DNA from: Synanceia verrucosa
Taxonomy: Eukaryota > Chordata > Actinopteri > Perciformes > Synanceiidae
Assembly (NCBI GenBank): GCA_029721515.1
Contig: CM056566.1
Coordinates: forward strand, 24,619,258-24,683,257
Direction of reading: 5' to 3'
DNA length: 64,000 bases
The notes beneath the pieces were generated by a model that was not told the DNA's origin, did no database searches, and worked only from the letters and a program-made list of their open reading frames with translations. Of this stretch, positions 21,389-33,246 are shown piece after piece. Position numbers and translations under genes: made by a program. The first letter of the stretch is position 1; each line of letters starts with the position of its first letter.

Positions 21389-23950
21389 ATGCTGTCCGGT
21401 CTTCACTTTGCTCTGTTGGTCTGTTTGGCCGGTGGGCTGCTGCCTGCAGGAGTGAGTAACAAATGCACAAATACTGTGTATAAGTATTTTTCAGAACCCA
21501 GTATTACCCAGTATTACTGTTGAACATGGTACCTGGTCTGATCACATCAAGTACAGGAGCTTTATCACTTCATTTTGGATGGATGGATACATGATGGATA
21601 TATCAGTGCTCTTCTACTGTAGTTTTGTGATGTAAATGGTAAACACATATCCATATCTATATGTCTGCAGAGCCTTTCTAGTCTTCCACAACATGTCATC
21701 ATCCATTGACACTTCATCCATTCACACAGAGGCAGCCATGCTCCAAGACTACAATTAAACTGCCGGTATAAACGTTAAAACCTAAAGTCTGATTCTTGAA
21801 CTTCTTCTTGTGATCAGTATGGATGGTCTTCAGGAAGTTATGCAGGACCAGGACCAAAGGGATATCCTCCATATAGACCTATACCCTACTACCCACCACA
21901 AGATAAAAGCTCCTGCTGCCCAGGTCAGTTCAGTATCTCTGACTGATTCCAGTGCTCTCATCATATTTATCTTGTTTTATTCATCTGGAGATGAACTTTA
22001 TCTCTTTTGTGTTTCAGCTCGCTGCCCTCCTGGTTGGTTTGAGCTCGGCGATCGCTGCTACTCCTACTATGACAAGCCAAAGATTTGGCACGATGCAGAG
22101 GTACAGCCATTGCCATAATTACCATAAGAAAATAAAATACCAGGGTTGAAGTATTTCAGAAAGTACTAACACCAAACCATGAAAATACTGTATTAGAGTA
22201 AAAGTTCAGCACTGAAATGGTTTCATCTGTAGAAGTATGACCAGTGAAATGTAGTTTTTGAGGTGTTGAGACTGATACAGATTCAACTATTATGCTGTTA
22301 TATCTGTCAACATTATTACCAATGAATCAGTATTATTAACATTATTAAATCTGGAACCATCAAATGGTTTGATATGAAAATGTCAGTGGACTGATTGAAT
22401 AAATTGTTTCAGCTATACTTGAACTGTTGGGAAATTTAACCCACATGAAGCCATCACATTTTAGAAACTCTTCATGTGTTTTTTGTGCTAAAGTCTTACT
22501 TTGTAAATAACAAGTAGTGGCAGGAAACCAAGACACGAGTACATCAGATTCCACCCTGGCAGAATTCACAAAGTAATATTTCTCATAAACAGAATGTTTT
22601 GTTGACTTTTACCAATGTTCCTAGTTACCTCCTCCATGGAGGTTATGTTTTCAGCAGGATTTTTTTATTTGTATGTTGGTTTGTTGGTTTGCAAAATAAC
22701 TCAAAAAGTTGTGGAGATTTTGACGAAATTTTCAGGGTTCAGAAGTGGCCTCTTCAAAAACCGTCCATAACTTTTTGAGTTACTTTGCAAACCGACAAAC
22801 CAACGAACCAACAAAAAAAGTCGTGGTGAAAACACAACCTCCGTGGCGGCGGGGGTAACTTAAAAATAAATAAATAAATAAAAGTCGCTGCCGCCTTGGC
22901 AGAGGTCTGCGCTCTCTGAGTGCTTCTCTAGCTTTTACATGAAAAAGAAGAATAAGCATGATTAATGAAGCATCTTATTTTCTCGGTCAGCACCACTGCC
23001 TGTCCTTGGATGCAAATTTGGTCTCCATCCACAAAGAATACGACAGTAACTTCCTCAAAACCTACATATACAAAGTGGCCGGTACCAGGAAGCCTATCTG
23101 GACTGGAGGCCATGACGCCGTGACGGTGAGACTTTTATCATCATTTTTATCCTTTTATCGTGTAACTGTTTTTGGTGTGAAACAGCAAACAGTTCAGCAC
23201 TCAATCCATTGAGATTTGGTAACTGTGTGTGGAGGTTTCCAGCATCTTTTTGGCAGCAGTAATGCCCGTTGGGAGAACATGTCTGTTCAGACATATTAGT
23301 TTCAGTGGGGTAGTATCATTGAAGAGTAGCACAGTGGGAGAGCATGGCACAGTCGTACCCAGAACATCAGAAAGAGCAGCACAAACCTCCCAGAAAACCC
23401 TCACATCCCTGCATTCCCAGAACATCTGCATGTAGGAACCCATGAGTCCATCTGTGCAGAGGTTACAATTCAGGGATGAGAAGTGTTTCATGAGATAGGC
23501 CTTCCTTGGAGTGAGGTGGTGGTTTGTTTTATTTGCATTAAAACAGCAAATAATCTTAAAAGACAATAACTGGTTTCGAAGATTTGTTGCAGCTGTCAGA
23601 TTGATCAATTATTCTGATTTCACTTTGACTTTAAACCAATCCTTCTCCTACAGGAGGGCAAATATTTGTGGAGTGATGGAACTAAATTCAAGTATGGAGG
23701 CTTTGGTCCTTCAAAGAAACCAGACCCACTGAAGAACTGCCTGCGGATGAATGCTGGTAAATAAAACACTTTAAATATCATGTCCATCAAATAACAACAA
23801 TGATGCAAAAAAAGATAATATGCTAGACAATATTAAAATGAAGTAATGAGTGTAACTGTCTCTACAGATTACGGCTTGACAGATGAGAAGTGTAACGTGA
23901 CTCTTCCTTACCTGTGCTGCAAGTACAAAGGATTTCAAGGATATCACTAA
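21389..23950 (+). CDS. Secreted C-type lectin-like protein, array copy 2
   Basis: Exons: 21389-21451, 21818-21923, 22018-22100, 22991-23125, 23654-23756, 23868-23950 (573 nt, 190 aa). The architecture is as in copy 1, and all frames are open. Differences: SSCC replaces SYCC before the CTLD. Exon 5 has SLDANLVSIHKE where copy 1 has SLGANLVSIQKE. The last exon encodes CNVT, giving an N-glycosylation sequon absent from copies 1 and 3. One codon is missing near the C-terminus (KGFQGYH in place of RGSQEGYH). Exons 2-3 have the short structure of copies 1 and 3. The end of exon 4 (CACGATGCAGAG), intron 4 and several exon 5-7 sites match copies 4 and 5, so the gene is mosaic. Intron 4 is enlarged by a palindromic repeat. 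Intron 1 (437 bp) is close to that of copy 3. Confidence 0.9.
22627..22928. mobile_element. Palindromic non-autonomous repeat in intron 4 of copy 2
   Basis: The insert starts ACCTCCTCCATGGAGGTTATG and ends GGTCTGCGCTCTCTGAGTGC, between CTAGTT and CTAGCTTTT flanks. Two long arms around 22676-22714 and 22764-22807 are inverted copies of each other, so the middle can fold into a hairpin. Only the last roughly 25-30 bp of such an element remain at the same intron position in copies 4 (46336) and 5 (55967). Another tail is at 54108. The class is unknown; it is a common type of short fish repeat. Confidence 0.6.
23185..23545 (-). mobile_element. L1-type LINE scrap in intron 5 of copy 2
   Basis: It is orthologous to 6838-7205. 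A deletion removed the preceding ATTAACTTTTTATTG..GCAG tract present in copies 1, 3, 4 and 5. The minus-strand reading frame here is one of the longest of the set (23201-23608). Confidence 0.7.
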
Positions 23951-24107
23951 ACACTGTCTGTTACACTTATTTGCTTTTTTTCTGTGACAGATGTTTGGAT
24001 CGATACCACTCTGGTGTCTGAAAGTAAATTTTATCCATTATCATTATTATCCAAAACATTCCTTCTTTTCTTCTTTTCTGTATCATATGATCACCTGAGC
24101 ATTACAA

Positions 24108-24113
24108 AATAAA
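24108..24113 (+). terminator. Poly(A) signal of lectin copy 2
   Basis: AATAAA lies 158 nt after the stop codon in the conserved context AAAATAAAAGACATATTGTG. Confidence 0.65.
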
Positions 24114-25569
24114 AGACATATTGTGAAAAACTCACTCTCTGTTCCTGTTCTTTAAAGTGACAAATAAAATAAAGAGCTCTCTCCCAAAATCAAATCCACA
24201 GGCAGCAGTGAGCGACTTTCAGCTTCTTCTGTCTGAACAAGTTTGTTTCATCACGACAATCCACTTTTTTCATAAAAAAATAAAAAAATAAAACATCACA
24301 TTTTTAAAAAAGAAGCGTAATGTGTTTCAACATCACATAAAATTTATAACATTTTGACTTTCACAGAAACTGTGAAGCTTGAACAATAATTCATATACTT
24401 ATATAATACTACCACAATACTCAACATGCTGCCGTGATTAAAGAGCACAATGTTATGCAGATGACACCTATTGAGTTCTGCTGAACCAAATGATGCCAAA
24501 CCGATCAACTCCATCAATTTTTTTGGCAATAAATAAACAGGTTAACGGTTACCAATAGATGAGCTCTGTAAGAAATGTCAATGCTTGATAACATTATTGT
24601 AACAGTTTTAAAATAACTCCCCCTGAACAGGACAGGAACATTATCAACAGACTTTTGATGTTAATGATATTTTTTGGTTTGACTAAGCTGTGTAGCTCCA
24701 CCCTCTTGTGTCGCTTCTGGTTGCAAATAAACAAGATGGAGGCTGCCAAAATGCTGAACTCAAAGCTTTGAAACTCCTGATGTGTCCATTTGCATGTTTT
24801 CTTTATCTGTTGAGATGTGAGAGCCACCGTACACTGCAGCAGGCTGCAGCACAACATGTCCCCATAAAGTCTATTACAAATGTGAACACATAAAACAGGT
24901 GAGTCAGGTGACTACCTCTTTGGTTCAGTTTACAAATCAGAAAAAATCATGTTTAGGAGCAACGGCAGCAAATGAAGTTTGACCTTGAACACCTGAAGAC
25001 ACGAGCAGCATTCAGAAAACATCTTGACCAACTTTTCATATTTTACTGTGTTCAGTGTGTTGAGCTCTCAGTTTACCTGTCACTGTTTTCTTGTGCCAAC
25101 ATGTCACTCAAAGTTTATTCTTACACTCTGCATAAAGGTTATTAGACACGACCAAATACAGCATGTACAATTCAGGCACTTTCAATCACCTTAATAATGA
25201 CATCAACTTTGTCATCAAACTTGGCCACCGTAAATAGAAAACCTGAAAAACAGGATGTCGTTCTGTTTGTTTGAAACTTCAGTGCCTACATATGAATTAT
25301 AAGATTATAGAGCACAGATGGGATTCAGTCTGCCAGATTTTTGTTCCAATTCTGTGTTAATAAATGAACTCAAACTATTAGATACATGTAGTGAGGTATG
25401 GAGTGACGTTTACTCTGCACCATAAAAAAATCTGTGTTAAAATGTGAACTAATTAGTTTATTTCAAATCAAAAGTGAAATCGTCTCTTTATGACTACTGA
25501 TGCTGAGGACGACTGGTACTGGGTACTATTGCTACTACTGAGTATGACAACTACTACTGAGTACTACTG
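24114..25569. repeat. Conserved 3' flank and downstream noncoding block, unit 2
   Basis: 24114-24560 matches the 3' flanks of other copies. 24600-25100, around GTTGCAAATAAACAAGATGG and GAGCAACGGCAGCAAATGAA, recurs partly at 37120-37290 and 48330-48500 and fully at 57780-58080. No supported gene is seen; short open frames are not conserved between units. Confidence 0.55.
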
Positions 25570-26100
25570 CTAATACTGAGTAGTAGATTTTAGACTTCCC
25601 GGGGGGGGGGGGTTAGGGTTAGGGTTAGGGTTACAGTACACACTGGACTCCAAGACATTTAGGACATATAACAAGATACAGTTAACCTGACACAGACCAC
25701 TGTACAAAGCAAAGTAAAGCACAACAAACATGGACCAAAACATTAAATTCAGGGCAGCTGTGACTGTTGGCATCAGGCTTTTACCAAAGCAAGCCTTTCT
25801 GCACATCAGTGTTGTGTAGCTGAGCCCTGAGGGCAGCAGGGTGAGATACTGGTGAAGTGGGTGAAGTCCCGTTCTATGGATGTTGCAATGCACATGATGG
25901 CCTTGGAGTTCTGTGACATTGGGTGTGGCCATGCCTATGAGTTTGGTAGCGTTGTTGGTGATGCATGTGAGTTTAGCCTGGTTTTTAACAGATAGCATGT
26001 TATAGAAACAGGTAGAGCAGTACAGGAGAACTGATTGGATGATGGGCTGGTAGAGTGCCAAAAGGAGGTGTGCTGTCCAGTGTGTTATTTAAAGTGGTCA
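25570..26100 (-). mobile_element. Rex1/CR1-like LINE 3' fragment
   Basis: The minus strand (25570-26061) reads LYQPIIQSVLLYCSTCFYNM, then KNQAKLTCITNNATKLIGM and LHQYLTLLPSGLSYTT, the RT C-terminal end of a Rex1/CR1-like LINE. A homologous fragment is at 58218-58800. Its 3' end abuts the G-run and telomere-like repeat at 25601-25633. Confidence 0.7.
25601..25633 (+). repeat. G-run plus short telomere-like (GGGTTA)4 repeat
   Basis: Twelve G residues are followed by three TTAGGG units and a final TTA. The homologous site in unit 5 (about 58203-58220) reads CTGGGGGGAATTAGTG with no array, so the repeat is a local expansion. Confidence 0.8.
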
Positions 26101-26159
26101 ACCATCTCTTCAGATTATTTTGTTTTGATGAAATTGAGGTGGAGGTGCAAATATCACAT

Positions 26160-26449
26160 GTATGCTGCTAATAGACATTTCTGTTGCAAGTACTACATTT
26201 TTGCTGTAAATACTTTATTCCTATTTTAAATTGCATTTCTATTGTATATATATCACTTCTCTACAAATACAGGTGTTTTATATTTTATATTTTGTATTTT
26301 ATATTTTTATATTTATGTCCTTTATATCTTTATTTTTATTCCTTATTTATGTGTGTCCTAAAGCTGAGAGACTACAAAATTTCATTATGCGTGCATAATG
26401 ACAATAAAGAGTCTTGAATCTTGATTCTTGTTAGACTTTGGGATAATAT
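26160..26449 (+). mobile_element. LINE 3' untranslated tail (+ orientation)
   Basis: The T-rich segment is followed by TTTCATTATGCGTGCATAATG, ACAATAAAG and the terminal repeat TCTTGAATCTTGATTCTTG, the tail style of L2/CR1-clade LINEs. There is no coding region, so the copy is severely 5'-truncated. Confidence 0.6.
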
Positions 26450-27512
26450 CGGATAAAAACTTGGAGGATTCATGTCGAAAGTCCTTATTGAACTTAGGTG
26501 GTAAACAACAGCACATAGTACAGGACAGGTGAGGTCAATCATAAACAGCTGCAGTTCAAAGCTGGAATAATTATTAGGTGTTATCATTCAGCCTCTGAAA
26601 CTCTCCTTGAATATAACAGCCAAACCGCCGCCACGACCAACGGCTCGCGGGGTGCTGAAGAAGGAACAGCCGGGAGGGAGGAGCTCCGAGAAGGGGCTGT
26701 TGTCACCTGGTTTCAACCAGGTCTCTGCCAGCAGCAGGAAATCCAGATTATCCATCCATCCATTTTCTACCGCTTATCCTCATAGGGTCACAGAGGGACT
26801 GGAACCTATCCCAGCAGTCTTACGGCATAAGGCAGGGCACATGGAGACAGACAACCACTCACCCTCACATTCACACCCACGGTCAATTTAAATTAGCCAA
26901 TTAACCTAATGCCCATGCATGTTTTTGGATGGTGGGAGGAAGCACCCGGAGAAAACCCACGCAGACATGGGGAAAACAGTCAAACTCCACACAGAAAGGC
27001 CCTGGGCCTGGGAATCGAACCCGGTACCCTCTTGCTGCGAGGTGACAGTGCTAACCACTACACCACCGTGCCACCCGAAATCCAGATTATAAGTTTTTAA
27101 AAAAGTCATTCAAGATAAAATTCTTCAAAGTCTTCAGGTGTCTGTTCTTGTCCAGAACTTTCTACCATCTTCATTAACTAATACACAATTCACGAGCAAA
27201 TTTTCAAACAGTCGAACTTTTCATCAAATGCTAATGTCCTTCAAAATCTTCAAAGTTCAGATATTACCTTAACATTACATGGTTCCAAACTTCCATGACT
27301 GAATGAGACACCATGTCTTTACTGCATGACTTAGCACTTAGCTTCTGCTTCTGACCCAGCATTTAGCGATAGCAGCCTTAGCCAAAGCTCACCTTCTCAA
27401 CTCTTTCTTCCAGGGAAGGTGGTCTTCCAGTTAAGTTCTCTGACTTTCAGGTACAGTTTTCTGACTTCATGTAGTGGCAGCTCCTTCCAGCTCTGCATGC
27501 CAACAATGGAGC
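26427..27512 (-). mobile_element. L2/CR1-clade LINE, 5' portion
   Basis: It is homologous to 14225-14925 of the LINE in unit 2 (MITPNNYSSFELQLFMIDLTCP region and GRGGGLAVI on the minus strand). The RT half is absent. A SINE is inserted at 26752-27076. A short minus-strand frame at 27397-27597 spans the junction with the unit flank and is unclassified. Confidence 0.7.
26752..27076 (-). mobile_element. tRNA-derived SINE, 325 bp, with 14-bp TSD
   Basis: On the minus strand the element starts GGGTGGCACGGTGGTGTAGTG, with an A box (GGTGTAGTGGTTAGCACTG) and a B box (GGGTTCGATTCC). It ends in GGATGGATGGAT tail repeats. Perfect 14-bp direct repeats GAAATCCAGATTAT flank it (26738-26751 and 27077-27090). 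The empty site is visible in the homologous LINE at about 14540-14555. Confidence 0.85.
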
Positions 27513-28430
27513 GGGTAACAACCAAAATACATTTGTCAATATGGCTCTTACAGAGAACATGGCCATCATTGTCTGGAAATAATAAGACTGGATTCAAGGC
27601 CAGAATAAACTAACTTGAGTGTTGTTTGCGTTTCTACCCCTAGATGGCGCATCAGACCACAATATGGCCTGCCGAAAGGATGTCTCAAGGATGATACAGT
27701 GGAAAGTGATTTACTGATCAAATGTAATAAGCAGCTATATAGCACTACAGTTGCATTAAACAGTCATGGACAATAGTGCTAGAATCACAAATATACAATA
27801 CTGTCGATACTACTGTACGTATAGAACTGGAGAATGACTCAGCAGGAATAATTTGATAGTAACCTCGTGCATAACTTTCTGCTACCACATTGGAATTACA
27901 ATGATGAAACGAGAATGCAACAATGCTGGAATGTAACGACTGGCTTCTGACATGCAGGTAATTAAACATAACACCACTATGAAGATAAATGGACACTTAC
28001 AGTGTCAGAAAGGCACATCGACACAAACAGCAACGTATAAATGATACATCAGCAGAGCACCACTTCTCGTGATCGCAGCTCACTGCAGAAAGGGACATAA
28101 AACATGGACGTGCAAACGATGCTTAGGTGCGTGGTGACACCACCGCACACAGTCCAGCAGGGAGTTTTCTACACAGAAGTTAATGTAGTCTGTAATGGCA
28201 GAGACTGTCATTCAAATCAGTCTAAGAAGTAATGGTGTCTACTGACCACTGTGGGGAGCTGTGACAAGGTGGGACATGAACAGGAGCGGGATGCATCAGT
28301 AATTATACTGTAACACAAGTCCAGGATGTTTTCTCCTCTAGTGGGAGTATTCACATGCTGCTGAAATGATAATAATATAGAATCCAGAGTACTACTGCAA
28401 CTGAGTAGTATTCTTATTACTGATGTAGAT
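27513..28430. repeat. Array unit 3: left flank with LINE endonuclease scrap
   Basis: It is homologous to 15600-16560. The LINE endonuclease scrap is reduced to about 28270-28370. No gene is seen. Confidence 0.6.
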
Positions 28431-29036
28431 CATTAATGAAATCACTTGTTCTGATGCTGGTGGTAAGACAATCTGTGATTCATATGTTGAGTAACTTTAA
28501 TACATTAATTCAACCACTCAAAGTGCTGATAGATTAGGTTTTGGTTTTGTTGTCATATTTCCTCATGTTTTACTTGATTGATTGTTTGGTGGTACTATAG
28601 CTGGCACTGATGATGCCAGCTGTTCATGTTTTAATCGTCAGCAGCTGAATGTTAAACAACAAACTAAAATAAACCTACTGATGACTGTCATATTAAAGTA
28701 CTTCCAGAACAGACGTCATCACCATGTTGTACTACTACAATAGGAGGGCGTTTTCCAACTGTGATTAAGTGTAATAATGGCTGCAGCTAATTATTTCTTT
28801 TCATTCCCAGTGACTTTTCTTCACTCCTTTGAGTCTGAAGTGACAGCTTAAACGTCAGCCCACAGAAATCGATTTTACTGTGATTAAAACCTCCCATAAT
28901 TCAAACAGAAAGATGTTCCTCATACCTGCAGAACTCTTACTCAGATCTAAACATATGATAGAGTCATATGTTTACATGGAATTATATCATAAGTCTATCA
29001 TCAATAAACATCCATAAATGTGAAAGTAGTAATTGT
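28431..29036. repeat. Array unit 3: conserved noncoding flank
   Basis: It is homologous to 2091-2792, but with the (TTGA)n tract reduced to two or three repeats near 28575. No coding potential is seen. Confidence 0.6.
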
Positions 29037-29189
29037 GTGGAATAAACCTTTAAAACTCTCAGTATTTAGACAGAAAGTAGTATTTTAGTGGAATAAACCT
29101 TTAGAATTATCAGTACTTGGACAGTAAGTAGTACTTTAGTGGAATAAACCTTTCAAACTATCAGTGCTTGGACAGAAAGTAATATTTTC
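29037..29189. repeat. 51-bp minisatellite, 3 copies
   Basis: These are three tandem 51-bp units matching the array at 2793-3047. The last ends TAATATTTTCC before the common GGCTCTGAAACAGCAG flank. Confidence 0.8.
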
Positions 29190-29792
29190 CATGGCTCTGA
29201 AACAGCAGCTTCCTGTATTGAAGGAACACAGCAACGATCTCAGAAACTGTACTTTGAAATCAAGCTTTAAAAAATTGTACATGAATTACTTTAAAGAATC
29301 CCACAGTATCATCCCAACAAATAATATTAATAAATAAACTCCACATCAACCAACAACAGCAATTAAGTACAAATTATACAAATGATCATCAATAAACTGT
29401 CTGTTCAGGTATGAAATAATAAAAATGTCCTTTGTTATTTTTTTGTCATTTTTTTGCAAAACAGTAAAGTTGATCCTAAATAACAACAATAATTATATTT
29501 TATAATTAAATATATTATTTTGATTAAAGAGCTTGCACATACTGGTGGATTAACCAGAAACATGAAAATATTCTGGTAATCATGTAATAATAATGTTAAT
29601 TTAGTGCAGTGGTGGAAAAACCTGACACTGGGTGGAGGATAATAAAACTGTTAAACACTGTTTATAATATGATAAAAATCATCAATGTGAGAACAGAAAG
29701 TTATTAAATTTGTTATAGACACAAACACACTACACATCGACTCAAAGGTCAGTTTGGAATTCAGTGAAATGAAAAGTTGTATTCCAAATAAT
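29190..29792. other. AT-rich unit flank, no gene seen
   Basis: It is homologous to 17375-18004, including the CAGTGGTGG..CCTGACACTGG tract. No coding potential is supported. Confidence 0.55.
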
Positions 29793-29938
29793 ACCTGGCA
29801 GCGACTGATTGGACTCCTGCTTCAGCTTGACACCATCCCTCACCGCTGGTGACCACCAATGGGTTCAGGGATTGCCGCAACTGACAGACACCGACCACCT
29901 TACGGCCACAGCTGTGGTCAGCCGCTTGGCCTCTCAGA
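29793..29938 (-). mobile_element. Rex3 5' fragment
   Basis: The tract ACCACCAATGGGTTCAGGGA through CACCTTACGGCCACAGCTGT matches the upstream end of Rex3 at 4565-4650. About 145 bp remain. Its right end is abutted by the gypsy element. Confidence 0.75.
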
Positions 29939-32900
29939 CCAACGATACACACCTGTCCAGCAATCACCCTACTTCTACTTAAACCTGGTCTGACTTCACC
30001 ACTCTGTCAGATGATTTACCGTTGTGACCGATGTGCGTGCCCTGCCTGTTCGCCTGCTCCCTCGAGACCGTGGCCAGCCTGCTTCCTGCCTTCACCGCCT
30101 GGTTGTCGTCTAAGGAACTCTTGTGAACTTTGCCTTTGAAATTAAAACTTAAAACTGAACTTGCTTTGGTCTCCTACAGTTTTTGGTCCAAACCTCAGCT
30201 GTGAAAGAATCATCTGGCCAAAAATGGACTCTGCAGAGACTGAACAACTGAGACGTGCTTTGTCGTCTCAAGGCTTCAGCCAACACAAGGCACTGCTGGG
30301 AAAGGTAATGGAGGCTCTGCAACAGCTCACTTCCAGTGTGACGCAGCTGGATGGTCAGCTGGACCATGTGGTAACCCAACTTGCTAGCATGATGACCACT
30401 GTCAGCTCTCAACTTCCGCCAGCACCACCTGTTGCTCCATCTGGTCCCCAATCTCTCCTGCCTCATGAGCCCTTCATTCCAGTCGCTGCCAGGTATACTG
30501 GTGACCTAGGCACTTCCGCACAGTTTCTACTCCAGTGCTCACTAATGTTTACTTAGCAACCAGCTACCTATGCTACAGATCAGTCAAGAATAGCTTTCAT
30601 AATGAGTCTATGTTCAGATTATTGTGTTCAGATTACCCAGCTTTCACTTCAGAGATGCGGAGGGTTTTTGATCATCCCGTGAAGGGAAAAGAAGCAGTCA
30701 GCCAGTTATTAACATTGAACCAGGGCAGAAACTCCGTTACCCAGTATGCACTAGACTTCCACTTTCTAGCTGCTGAGTGTGGGTGGGACCAGGCAGTATT
30801 ACAGGGAGTGTTTTTAAAGTGGTTATTAGAGGAAATAGAGGCCGCTAGGGATGAAACTACGTCCCTAGAAGAGCTCGTAGCATTAGCGACCCAACTAGAT
30901 AATAGGCTCAGGGAAAGACAAAAGGAGAGCCAGGTCCTCCTCCTCTTCTTCCAATCTTCACCAGCAGCCCTCCACCCTCTTGAGAGTCTCCAGTGGTGTT
31001 CCTGAGACAACTGCTCAGCCACTGGCCAACGCTGATGAGCCCATGCAGCTGGGACGAGCCAGACTGACTCCAGCTGAGAGACAACGTCGTTTCCAACTTG
31101 GCTTGTGTTTCTACTGTGGCCAGGAAGGACATCCCCTGGCCAAGTGTCCAGTTCGGCCAAAAGGGGAGGCTCATCAGCCAGCAGGGGGGTGCTGGTGAGC
31201 CATACTTCCTTAACTCCCCCCCCCCCCCAAAAAGCAAAAGGATCCAGATTCAAGGTATGCTATGCTGGTCACAGGACTCCCTGCCTATTCAAGTTCTGAT
31301 AGACTCAGATGCAGATGATAATTTCATCGACAATGAACTGGTTAGCCAGGCCAATATTCCCACCATAGCTCTTTCAGAACCCAAGGAGGTCTTAGCTCTT
31401 GATGCAACGCAATTAGCCATGGTCACTCATTGCACTGAACCAATTTCCATGACTCTCTCTGGCAATCACCATGAGCTGATTCTCTGTGTCATTTCCTCCC
31501 CCATGTCACCTGTTGTAGTAGGGCTACCTTGGCTAGAGATACATAATCCACTTATTGACTGGTCCACTGCTTCCATAGTTAACTGGAGTGTTTTTTGCCA
31601 TGCCAACTGTCTTCATTGAGCCATACCCACCAGTGTTTCTGTCTCTCAGAGCCCCCCCAGAGGAGATTGATTTATCAGCTGTCCCCAGTGAGTATCATGA
31701 CCTCAAGCAGGCATTCAGCAAGGACAGGACACTCTCATTACCTCCCCATAGACCTTATGATTGTGCTGTTGACCTTCTCTCTGGTTCTCCTCTGCCTTCA
31801 AAGAAGCTCTACAACCTCTCTAAGCCAGAGAAGGAAGCCATGGAGGCATACATCCAGGACGCCCTGGCTGCTGGCCACATTCGCCCTTCATTGTCTCCTC
31901 GAGGGGTGGGATTTTTCTTCGTAAGATGGGTCCCTGCGCCCTTGTATAGACTACACAGGTTTGAACGAAATCACAATCAAAAACAAATATCCCCTACCAC
32001 TCAGTGACTCAGCTTTCACCCTCCTCCATGACACTGTGATATTCACCAAATTAGATTTGAGAAATACGTACCATTTGGTGAGAATTATGGAGGAGGATGA
32101 ATGGAAGACTGCTTTTAATACTCATCTTGGACACTGTGAGTACCAGGTAATGCCTTTTGGACTAACTAATGCACCGGCGGTGTTTCAGTTTCAGACCCTG
32201 ATTGATGATGTTCTCTGAGATATGTTAAATAGATTTATGTTTGTTTGTCTTGACGATATTCTAATTTTTTTTCTAAGAGTAGAGAAAAGCATGTGCTGCA
32301 TGTCAGACGTGTTGCAAAGGTTAATGCTTTTCTGTTAAAGCAGAAAAATGTGAGTTTGGTGTTTCGACTGTGTCCTTCTTTGGTTTTATCATTGAGCAAG
32401 GCCAATTAAAACCTGACCCAGCCCAAATCATGGCCGTACTAGAATGGCCAGCCCCAACCACTCGCAAGCACCTTCAAAGGTTCTTGGGGTTTGCCACCTT
32501 CTACAGATGATTTATTAAAAACTATAGCAGGTTGGCAGCCCCACTCACTCAAGTGACTTCTATTAAGAAGGTTTTTGTGTGGTCCCCAGCAGCACAAACT
32601 GCATTCAGTAACCTCAAAGAGAAGTTTTCTAGTGCCCCTGTTCTAGTGCACCCTGATCCAGATCTACAGTTCATTCTCCAGATGCCTCTCTCCAGCTGAG
32701 TGGAATTATGATGTTAGGAACCGGGAGCTGCTTGCAGTTGTGTTGGCCTTGCAAGAGTGCAGACACTGCCTTGAAGGTGCAGTACACCCTTTTGTTGTAT
32801 GGACTGATCATAAAAACCTTGCATATTTATGCTCCGCTCACAGGCTGAACCGTCGTCAGGCACGGTGGGCACCTTTCTTAGGGAGGTTCAACTTCATCCT

Positions 32901-33238
32901 TACCTACCGCCCTGGTTCCTGAAACACCAAGGCTGATGCCTTGTCCCGCCAGTTCTCATCCCCAGTTGAGGAGGTCAATGGAGACCATTGTTCCATCCTC
33001 CTGTGTGGTTGGAGCAGCCAGGTGGGAGGTTGAGCAGGAAGTTCAAGATGCTCTCCAGGGACATACTATTCCCGAGCACTGCCCTAGAGGACGGCTCTTC
33101 ATCCCACCCTCAGTGAGGTCAGCTGTGCTCCAGTGGTGTCATTTGTCCAAGTTGGCCTGCCATCCAGGTTACAATAGGACCCTAGGTCTGCTTCAGCAGA
33201 GATTCTGGTGGCCATCCATGCCAACTGACACCTGAGAG
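29939..33238 (+). mobile_element. Ty3/gypsy (Sushi-like) retrotransposon, decayed and 3'-truncated
   Basis: Order on the + strand: a partial LTR-like end and a primer-binding-type tract TTTGGTCCAAACC near 30180; gag from 30223 with a coiled N-terminus; a zinc knuckle C-x2-C-x4-H-x4-C at about 31106-31147; protease at about 31302 with DSDA in place of the catalytic DSGA; RT with KLDLRNTYHLVRI and MPFGLTNAPAVFQ (31961-32218), then CLDDIL in place of the usual Y-x-DD near 32250; RNase H with VVWTDHKNLAYL (about 32790); and the integrase zinc region with LACHPGYNRTLGLLQQRFWW (33140-33220), where the element stops. Stops, frameshifts and a poly-C run (31210-31223) show that it is inactive. Confidence 0.85.
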
Positions 33239-33246
33239 TTCAGACA

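Noticed and set aside
25601..25633. Chromosome end or telomere
   Set aside because: Only about four units are present, and ordinary unit sequence continues on both sides.
30223..33238. Active gypsy retrotransposon
   Set aside because: Stops, frameshifts, an altered protease motif (DSDA), an altered RT box and a truncated integrase make it inactive.
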